A DNA stretch of 64,000 bases from contig OX335653.1 of the NCBI GenBank assembly GCA_946894095.1, positions 12,343,001 through 12,407,000 of the forward strand. The letters are read 5' to 3'. The stretch is from Incurvaria masculella (lineage: Eukaryota > Arthropoda > Insecta > Lepidoptera > Incurvariidae). The translations under genes were made by a program, and so were the position numbers. The notes beneath the pieces were generated by a model, which saw only the letters and a program-made list of their open reading frames with translations, made no database searches and was not told the DNA's origin. Shown here piece by piece: positions 56,540 through 64,000 of the stretch; position 1 is the stretch's first letter, and every line of letters starts with the position of its first letter.

Positions 56540-58305
56540 AACGATATGGAAAAAAGTGGGACTTAGGGCATTTTGAGCATGCAAACGTATTCTATCAACT
56601 GTTTTAAACAATATTTATAATTTTTAAATTTTTTAAACTCAATTTTTCGGGTTAAAAATATTTTTTAAAAACTTTTAGTAACTATTTTTTTTTCTGAACA
56701 GCTTAAACATTGTTAAAAACTATAATCATGCTTGCAGAATGAAAAAGATGAGAATTGGTTAAAAACCGTATCCGAGTAAGTCTGGTTTCTCAGTCATATC
56801 GACCAAATGTCGATCAAATTTAACTTTAAATAACTCACCTCAAATTAATTGTTTTGACCTCAGTGTTTTTATGGTGGTTTTTTCAATATTAGGTGGTTTA
56901 ATGTGAGATCTAAATCGATTAAAACATTTTAGAAAAGGAAAAAAAAAATCCACAATATATTTATTGTACGGATTAAAAAGCCTTATAACAGTATGGAAAC
57001 TAAGATCACATAAACATAGCAATTTGACTAAATAGAAAAAGAACTAAATCAACATAATTATAAATTGCTGCAAATGTAACAACCAATTAAATGATAAGGG
57101 CTCGTAATTTATTTATTTAAAATTTTATTAAATACTAAACATCTTAAGAATTAATCTGGACAGAGCTAATTAACATGTTCAAATAATATTTACCTAACTT
57201 AATAGATTTCATCCATCTAAGGAACCAACAAAAATACATAAATTATATTTAGGTTTACATATTGTCTTTGTTATGCAAGGAAAAACACTATGCACAAATG
57301 GATTACACGAAAGTTTCAAGCATTCAAAATTATTGTGAATTATAACGCAGTAAATGTTAAGAACACAAACATTTAATATAGTTCACATGGGTTAGAAGTG
57401 AATCCTTCAGAAAACTAAACTTTGAGAAGTATAATGAAAAATTAGGATAATGAATTAATGAATGGAACACTATATGTGAATAATATGCATTAGACAAAAA
57501 CCTTGTATTATTTATTATATCTCATTCTATCGCAGGCTATATCTTCTAGATGTACGTATTGCCTCCTTTCAGTCGACTGCGTTAGAGAGTCTCAAATCAA
57601 AAAAATTTGAAATCTTTGTTTGTATGTGCTTTGACGAGAAGCACCATAGGATCCCCACTTGCTTGTTATGTTAGCTGGCAGCTATGAGCTTATGAGGTCT
57701 CGGCTCGCCACTTTTAAAATTATTCCTGTCGTGTGATACAAAATAGCTTGCAGTTTAACTTAACCTTTTGTTTCGGTAACGTTAATGTTCGGGCCACTTT
57801 ATGCCTGAGTCTAACCATTCAGCATTCTTCTTTGGAATTTTATTCATTTCGTAGCTTGATTTCACTCATCGTTTGTGTAGATTGAAACAATATATACAAA
57901 AACATTCTTCTACTTGTGCCTCCTCGAACAAATTCATGGTGATTTTGGAAATAATAGCACTAACCAAAACATCATGTTTCAGAAAACTGCAATAATTCTT
58001 CAATATCACGTAGATATCAATGTTTTTAATATTTTTTCCATATTGACAAATAATAGTAAGATATTTAGAGTACGTAAGTAACAAGACTGTACCTTACAAA
58101 ATACTGGAGTAAAGTGATTATCGACTAGCTGGACCAATTTGCTTACGTAGCTCGCAAGTTCCAGGTATTTTGATTAAATAATTAGTTTAATTGTTAGCAA
58201 TTAGTGTTGTTATTTGTAACAAGCGTCGAGTGGTTTCATGGAAATAAATAAAATTTCACAAAAAGTAAGTACTTTACGGTAGTACATCGGAATAAGGCTG
58301 AGTAA

Positions 58306-58673
58306 GAGCCTCGGTAGCTCAGTGTGCAATGCCTTGCGAATCGATAAGCTGGAGAAGTGCCTCTGAGCGCGGTTAGGTTCTGGCTGGGTGACCATTGGGT
58401 GACCTGGCCGTGGTTCGGATTCCACGTTAAAATGTAGGTTCCTTTCCTCGATTACTAGGTGGTAGGGTTAATCCCGCCCGGGTAGGTACCATCGTATTTA
58501 ATGAACGGCGGTCGAAGCGGCAATGAAAATTGTCCGTGTTTTCCATCCAGTTCAATGTAGCCCAGCAATATAAAGAAAGTCCTGGCATGGCACCTAGTTC
58601 CCAAGTGGTGTGTTAGGCTAATATATGACAGTCAGTTCAGTATTAGCCATTCATGTCCATTTACATAAAAAAA
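58306..58673 (+). mobile_element. SINE with 5S-rRNA-like head, full length
   Basis: CGGTAGCTCAGTG (box A type), a diverged GAGCGCGGTTAGG and CTGGGTGACC (5S box C type), GGTTCGGATTCCACG, then the full shared body and an A tract at 58667-58673. GAGCGCGGTTAG is closer to genuine 5S than the copy at 9572, so the head varies between members. Confidence 0.8.
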
Positions 58674-58706
58674 GAATCTATCTAGTAATATTTTATTCGA
58701 ATTTAC

Positions 58707-59013
58707 TTTTTAGGGTTCCGTACCCAAAGGGTAAAAACGTAACCCGTAACGTAACTAAGCCTCCGCTGTCCGTCCGTCCGTCCGTCCGTTTGTCACAGGT
58801 CTGTATCTCATTAACCGTAATAGGTAGGCAGCTTAATTTGTATGCTGAGTGTGTATTTATTTTGCCGCTATAACAAGAAATAGGCAAAATAAAAAAAATA
58901 AAAAATTAAAGGGGGGCCCCGTACAAAAAACGTGATTTTTTTTGTGGTAAATCTTGTACAATGGTACGGAACCCTTCGTGTGCGAGTCCGACTAGCACTT
59001 GGCCGGTTTTTTT
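58707..59013 (+). repeat. CCGT-type dispersed repeat, full length
   Basis: TTTTTAGGGTTCCGTACCC start, four CCGT units, TTTTGCCGCTATAACAAG, GGTACGGAACCCTTCG and GTGCGAGTCCGACTAGCAC end. Its T tract merges with the poly-T of the SINE at 59007. Confidence 0.85.
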
Positions 59014-59330
59014 ATGCTACTGAAAATAGATGGCTAATACTACACTTCACTGTATGATTTTACCCCACATATCTAGGTGCATTACGAGGACATTTCTTGT
59101 ATTACACGATGGAAAAAACGGTCAATTTTGACTTTCGCTTCGACTATTGTTTATTTAAGGTGATGATACCAACCTGGGCGGAATTCACCCTACCACATTG
59201 CAAGCAACCTACACTTTTACATAGAATCAGAAGCAGATGCCTCAACGGTCGAAAACGCAGAGCCCCACTGCGCTCAGGGTTTCTCAACCTTGATAACCGA
59301 ACGCCGAGGCTAGCATCCGCCGGGCTAGTT
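59007..59330 (-). mobile_element. SINE with diverged 5S-like head
   Basis: On the minus strand the head AAGGTTGAGAAACCCTGAGC...TTCGACCGTTGAG aligns with AAGTTAAGCAACGCTGGGC...TTCGACCGTTGAG of the copy at 9572. The shared body follows to a poly-T start at 59007. An old copy. Confidence 0.65.
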
Positions 59331-59764
59331 AGGCTGAAAAAGTTTTTTTACCTGAAATTTCATGAAAAAGTGAATGAATTGAGTCTTGCAAAATACATTT
59401 TACTTAAAAAGTTTCAAAGGCTTAATACAGAAAAATCGGACGTACTCGGATACAGTTTCAATGGGGTAATAATCTTTATAACTCAAAGAAGCAATATTTA
59501 GTAACTACAGGTCCTGCATTTTGTAGCATTTTGAGAAAAAAAATAAAGTTACATTATCTCCATACTACAAAATCCTTAAAATGATTAAATCTCAAAAAAT
59601 AGGGCCTAAATAAGAAAATTCGATTTGGAAATGTCATTTCAAATAACGCTTAGAAAAGGTTTGCATACTTAAATTTTAAAAACAATGCGATCAAAAAACA
59701 ATTTTCCTAAGTCCCACTTTTTTCGGTATCAGTCCAATGTGCGCCGCCCCCATACAAACAAGTT

Positions 59765-60268
59765 TCTGTTTCCACTCCCGGCCTTCCATGCTCGCTAATC
59801 GAGACGGACAGTGATATCACCGAGTCGACCGGACGTTTATCCATAGAGCGTGCCGATCCATCATAGACGTTTTTCGACGGATCTGAACTGTCGTCCGGAT
59901 TTGTCGAAATAATACAATGACTGGCTTGTTAGTAATGTTTGTAAAAACTTTCACTATTGTGTAGCCATTTTTTTCGTACTGAGGAAGAGATGTTTATACC
60001 TATTTTGACTCACTAATAAACAATTAAACCACCGCTATAACTCCGATATTTCTTGCAGTCCGGCACTTCATCGGCGCATCACCCTCAACGCCACAGTAGG
60101 CATTGGCATTTGCAAGGAAACGTATGTGGGTCAAAGTCCATTGTGTGGCTGTCTAGGGTGATACCGTTATGTTTTGATTAGTAAGGCGAATTTATCTATT
60201 GGAATCGTTTGTAAAAATGTGAGTCAATGTGCACGAGCGTCATCAATGAAAGAGTGTTGCACGAGTTA
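59765..60268. other. Intergenic, nothing recognised
   Basis: No gene supported. It may include decayed LINE sequence preceding the fragment at 60425. Confidence 0.35.
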
Positions 60269-60396
60269 CCCCTGTTTTCACCACCTCCAGTTACCTGAAA
60301 TCCGATTCGTTAACTTTCGGCTACATTGCATATTTGTATGATGTAACCGAAAGATAACTTTGGGATTTTTGTAGCTGGAGGTGGTGGAACCGGGCG
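60269..60396. mobile_element. MITE, 128 bp, with TTA duplication
   Basis: CCCCTGTTTTCACCACCTCCAG and GCTGGAGGTGGTGGAACCGG are inverted ends. TTA occurs at 60266-60268 and 60397-60399. Relative of 5071-5197. Confidence 0.75.
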
Positions 60397-60424
60397 TTAG
60401 TGAAGTACTAGCTGGACTGAACCT

Positions 60425-60620
60425 ATTTTTGTTCCAGGATAAAACGTATCCTAGAGTAGAATGCAATGTATTTTTCCGAAACGGACATTTGCAGATTTTT
60501 TCGCGAGGAGAAAGAAACTCCACTTCACATTTTATGCGACTGTGAGTCCTTAGGACGCAAAAGAAGTATCCACCTAGGCGGGCAGATGATGCACCCAGAT
60601 GAAATCAGTACCCCAAGTCC
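60425..60620 (+). mobile_element. LINE C-terminal fragment
   Basis: The plus frame reads CRFFREEKETPLHILCDC followed by ESLGRKR. This matches the C-x-x-C/F...E-x-E-T-x-x-H-x-L-C-x-C pattern near the C-terminus of R1/jockey-type LINE polyproteins. The second cysteine of the first pair is phenylalanine here. It ends at the MITE at 60621. Confidence 0.6.
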
Positions 60621-60947
60621 CAGTTGTCACCTAAATTGGCGTTTACGGCAATCCGATCGACTGGCGTTTTCAAATGTATGGAGAAATTGAAGAGCGCGCG
60701 CAGTGGGCGTCAAGCGAACTACCATTTGCGAGTCCGAGTTTGATTTGACAGCTTACTCAACGTTGCCGTAAATACGCCGACGTTGCCGTTTACGTCGACT
60801 CCGCGTTTTCATACAAATCGGAATTCCGAGTTTGACTTTGACAGGTTGAAGAAGTAAAACCACAGAATATGTAGTAAAAACTTGTATGGAGTTTGACGTT
60901 TTTACGGAACTTCGAAGTTACGTAAACTCCAATTTAGGTGAGAACTG
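60621..60947. mobile_element. MITE, 327 bp
   Basis: CAGTTGTCACCTAAATTGGC...GTTTACG at the left is inverted at the right (CGTAAACTCCAATTTAGGTGAGAACTG). It lies directly against the LINE fragment. Confidence 0.65.
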
Positions 60948-60966
60948 AGACTACCAGCTCTGATCG

Positions 60967-61159
60967 GATCGCCTTCATAAAGTCCAAAAAGCATAAGGTC
61001 CAAAACCCAGAACATCCAAAAGTATGTATTTTTGCATATATTTATAAATGAAAATATTATAATCTAACCTAACCTAATTGAAAAAGTTCCGAATTCATTA
61101 GTATTTTGGACGGTATGGGTTTTGGACTTTGTGCTTTTTGGACTTTATGATGCGTCCCC
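60967..61159 (-). mobile_element. hAT-like MITE carrying TTAGG repeats, copy 2
   Basis: Inverse of 47755-47953, 193 bp, with CTCTGATCG duplicated on both sides (60958-60966, 61160-61168). The interior has CTAACCTAACCTAA. Confidence 0.75.
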
Positions 61160-61232
61160 CTCTGATCGATCCTCCCGATCGCTCCCCAAAAACTACTACA
61201 CCTCATAAAAAGTGTAGGGTTAGAGAGCGAAC

Positions 61233-61350
61233 TATAAAAGGGGTAAAGTCACAAATAGATCTTCTCAGGTCGCAGTGACGTCGAGCTACGGACACCGATT
61301 AGTGGCTGTAGGGCACGACACCCAATTCCAAATAAATAATAATAATCCTA
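61233..61350 (+). promoter_or_regulatory. TATA-AATAAA module, LTR-like
   Basis: TATAAAAGGGG (61233-61243), TCAGGT at 61265 with a possible +1 A at 61267, then AATAAATAATAATAATCC (61333-61350). This compact promoter plus polyadenylation layout is typical of a retrotransposon LTR, but I cannot define LTR ends. Confidence 0.35.
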
Positions 61351-62003
61351 GACCTAATTCATAGTTAATTCATAAACCTATGTTTAAGTTTTACATTTTT
61401 AAAACGTTCTTAATCAAGGTATTTTTACTTAGTCTGTGGTAAACATCAAATAACCTCTTACAAGTCGGATACAAACAAACAGGAAAAAAACAGTTCCATT
61501 AGGTACGCTAAGTTCTAATTTAGACTTTCATGAACGAATGACTCTTGTGACCCAATCGTTTGACCTGTTCCGAGTTCCGTTGATTGTTGACTCACTCATT
61601 GATACAGAATCGAAGTATATTTGTTACTCAGTTTTCTTGTTGCCAAATTGGCCTGACATAAAAATGAGAAAAAAGAAAATACCTATATTAAATCATATCA
61701 TTCAGATATCGGAAAATCTGAAAAATGGTTGCTCGCACCAAAAGAATAGTTTAAATTGATTTTCGAATGCATCAAGTGGGTTCCATATTAAAAAAATAGT
61801 TTAAAAAAGCTCAAATAAAAAAATATTGTTTGAGCAAATGTTTCATTTGAAAACAGATAAAAATGGGTTTAACTAGTCCGATTTCATCTAAATTGCGAAT
61901 TCGTACATTTCAAAAAAAAAACAGGAATTGAACTTCATATGGAAGAAATGTATGTAAAACGTAGGTGCTGTGTAGGTTCCGGATCGTAAAAATTATACGA
62001 TTG
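61351..62003. other. Intergenic, nothing recognised
   Basis: AT-rich. A 73-codon plus frame at 61538 has no motif. Confidence 0.4.
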
Positions 62004-62370
62004 TTTTCCCATACATATCGTAAGGGCCGACTAAGGGATGCGTCGTTGGTGGTGTCGGATTCCACGTTAAACTGTACGTCGCCTTCCTTACTTACTAATT
62101 ATAGTTAATTTCGCCCAGGTTGGTACCATCGCATTGAATGAGCGATGGTCGAAGCGGCAATGAAAATTGTCCGTGTTTTCCATCCAGTTCAATGTAGCCG
62201 TGCTCATAAAGGGAAGGTCCTGGCATGGCACCTAGTTCCCATTTGGTGCGTTAGGCTAATATCCGTGTCAGGTTGGATAAAAACCGGCACCTAGTTCTCA
62301 TGCGGTGTGACAGTATGACATGACAGCAGAAGTGGTGTTAGCCATCCATTTCAAGTTCCATCAAAATACA
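62004..62370 (+). mobile_element. Shared-tail SINE with third head type
   Basis: The head reads TTTTCCCATACATATCGTAAGG and CTAAGGGATGCGTCG, as at 26871, then GTCGGATTCCACG, AACTGTACG and the shared body. GGCACCTAGTTC occurs twice (62229, 62290), an internal duplication. The tail A tract is poor. Confidence 0.7.
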
Positions 62371-63364
62371 CAGTGATAGCTGGCTATGGATGTTGGTGGG
62401 CGTTGCGACGAAGCCGGCTGCATGAGTCAGCAAAGCTCGCCTGGGGAGAGGAGAAAGCCCATCGACCTTCAGCCGACCGCTGCTTTCCCTCCGCCACCTC
62501 CGCCTACACACCTCTATATACCTGGCGCCCACCTAAATACGTCACGATGCACGTTGGGCGGTGTCTGGAGAGTCCTTCATGCTATTATGCCATTAAAACT
62601 AAATCGAGCAATATTTTGGATGTATTTTGCGATCTACCACCCACAATCGTTCGCAAGGGAATGTGACCAATCAGAAATGCCAACAAGATCTAACGTCGCA
62701 AGTTTCTATCCATCCATATAATATGATCCTTCCTATCCTATTTCAAGCCAGAAACTATAGTATTAAAAGTAAACGTAAATGTTGAAATGTTTTTGCTACC
62801 AGCACCGGGCTTCAAGGTCCTTGCTTGCGGTGAAGCTTTTTCGGGTCAACGGTTTTCCTAAAATATGGTTGAGAGAGGCGATGGCTGTACCCGGTGTGAG
62901 GCTCGTGAACGGGTGCTGTTTGTGGGGAGTGGCCTGCTCAAATTAAAAAATATGGCAAAACGTCACCATCAAATACAACCTGGTTTTAATATAGCTCCTA
63001 CATTTAGTAACGGAGGCACGAGGGGTAAGAGGTAGACGCTGCGTTTTAATTGAGAATGGTTCGGAACCCAATGTTAAAGTATATAGATAACCTTCTGGGC
63101 CATGCTTTATTCACGAGAGATTTTATGGCCACGTTTATAACTTAGGATCCGGAGTAGTGAACGAGATTTGTTTTAAAAGTTATTATCGTGGGCAAATACA
63201 CGGGCTAAAGCTAGTAGTCTTAGTAAGCTTATCTAATAAGTGAAATTTGCCTCTCCGTCCGTACCCACCACCGCGCCGCCAACGCGGCGGATTTGTTTGC
63301 TGACATTTATAGTAAGTAATAAATCAGAAGTTGGCCTCTGTGGGAACTAGGACCAGCGCAAGTT
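62371..63364. other. Intergenic, nothing recognised
   Basis: Frames of 97 and 111 codons (62373-62721, plus) overlap each other and lack domains. Confidence 0.4.
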
Positions 63365-64000
63365 TTATATTGAGGCGACATGACTACTTTCCAGCGCACC
63401 CGCGGCGCTTTTATTTATGTAAATTAGTTTACAAAGAAATCCGTCAGTTTTCTCAGTGGGTAGGTTTTTATTTTGCGGCGATATGACTACTCCCCAGCGC
63501 AACCGCAGCTCTATGATTAGGTGCCAAACTAATCCGTCAGTCTTCTCAGTGGGTAGGTTTTTATAATGAGCTCTATATGGCTACTCCTCAGCCCAACCGC
63601 AGCTCTATGATTAGGTGACAAACAAATCCGTCAGTCTTCTCAGTGGGTAGGTTTTTATAACGAGCTCTATATGGCTACTCCTCAGCCCAACCGCAGCTCT
63701 ATGATTAGGTGACAAACAAATCCGTCAGTCTTCTCAGTGGGTAGGTTTTTATAATGAGCTCTATATGGCTACTCCTCAGCCCAACCGCAGCTCTATGATT
63801 AGATGACAAACAAATCCGTCAGTCTTCTCAGTGGGTAGGTTTTTATAATGAGCTCTATATGGCTACTCCTCAGCCCAACCGCAGCTCTATGATTAGGTGA
63901 CAAACAAATCCGTCAGTCTTCTCAGTGGGTAGGTTTTTATAATGAGCTCTATATGGCTACTCCCCAGCGCGAACGCGCTTCTATAATCCCGCGCCTCTCT
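63365..64000. repeat. 94-bp tandem array, running off the window
   Basis: GTGGGTAGGTTTTTAT recurs at 63458, 63551, 63645, 63739, 63833 and 63927 (steps 93, 94, 94, 94, 94), with CTCTATATGGCTACTCC and CCGTCAGTCTTCTC in each unit. The central four units are almost identical. The first (63365) and last units diverge, with CCAGCGC replacing CAGCCCA. Confidence 0.95.

Larger units (their letters stand above)
56540..59740. mobile_element. 3.2-kb DNA transposon with long inverted ends, host to SINEs
   Basis: The left end CGCACAGTGGAACGATATGG...AAAAAAGTGGGACTTAGG is inverted at the right end (CCTAAGTCCCACTTTTTT...CCAATGTGCG). Matching continues inward: GCATGCAAAC with GTTTGCATAC, and CGTATCCGAGTAAGTC (56768) with GACGTACTCGGATACAG (59437). 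That makes inverted repeats of roughly 250-300 bases. The interior is AT-rich, with no transposase frame left, and received two SINEs and a CCGT repeat. Superfamily uncertain; the CACAGTGG end is hAT-like. Confidence 0.6.

Noticed and set aside
63365..64000. CRISPR array
   Set aside because: Whole 94-bp units repeat with no unique spacers, in eukaryotic DNA.

Overview
The window reads as nuclear DNA of a moth or butterfly (Lepidoptera). It is AT-rich overall, with small GC-rich spots. Foldback elements and MITEs are densely nested, SINE and non-LTR retrotransposon remains are numerous, and a dispersed repeat with a (CCGT)n tract, which I associate with Lepidoptera, recurs many times. There are no bacterial operons, ribosome-binding sites or CRISPR arrays. 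No species can be assigned from the sequence alone.

Only one convincing protein-coding gene is visible: a 524-codon open exon on the minus strand (42409-43983). It has a GC-rich 5' region (about 44022-44340), two tandem minimal upstream ORFs (AUG-GGU-UAA) just before the start, and a polyadenylation signal 68 bases past the stop. I do not recognise the protein. It looks disordered, with a strong basic cluster, a CxCxxC cluster and a 14-3-3-type RSxSxP motif. Nearly every other open frame is a shadow of a repeat or chance.

Layout. 1-6,640: degenerate repeats, a 1.1-kb foldback with almost identical 167-bp arms, CCGT repeats and a 0.9-kb dispersed repeat 'R'. 6,640-17,600: SINEs, MITEs and a LINE 3' end. 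17,600-33,300: mostly unannotatable intergenic or intronic DNA with scattered MITEs and a TATA/initiator promoter candidate at 30,713-30,745. 33,370-36,830: SINEs, then a 2-kb element with inverted ends, arrays built on a 10-bp motif on both sides, and a CpG-rich core carrying CACGTG and TGACGTCA. 37,400-38,100: CpG-rich DNA with two NRF-1-like sites. 42,336-44,340: the gene. 45,900-48,350: nested MITEs. 50,318-52,720: an LTR with a tRNA-Trp primer site, a broken LINE, and a CCGT repeat with about 20 CGGA units. 55,050-61,350: a second 'R' copy, a 3.2-kb DNA transposon with nested SINEs, MITEs and a LINE fragment. 63,365-64,000: a 94-bp tandem array running off the window.

The most interesting system is a SINE group with one shared body and tail but three different 5' heads: a 5S-rRNA-like head (9572, 13684, 58306, 59007), a tRNA-like head (10262, 33369) and a third head (26871, 62004). 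Both copies of repeat 'R' also contain an antisense segment resembling the 5S head and body junction. All family names and boundaries come from reading by eye; no database was searched.
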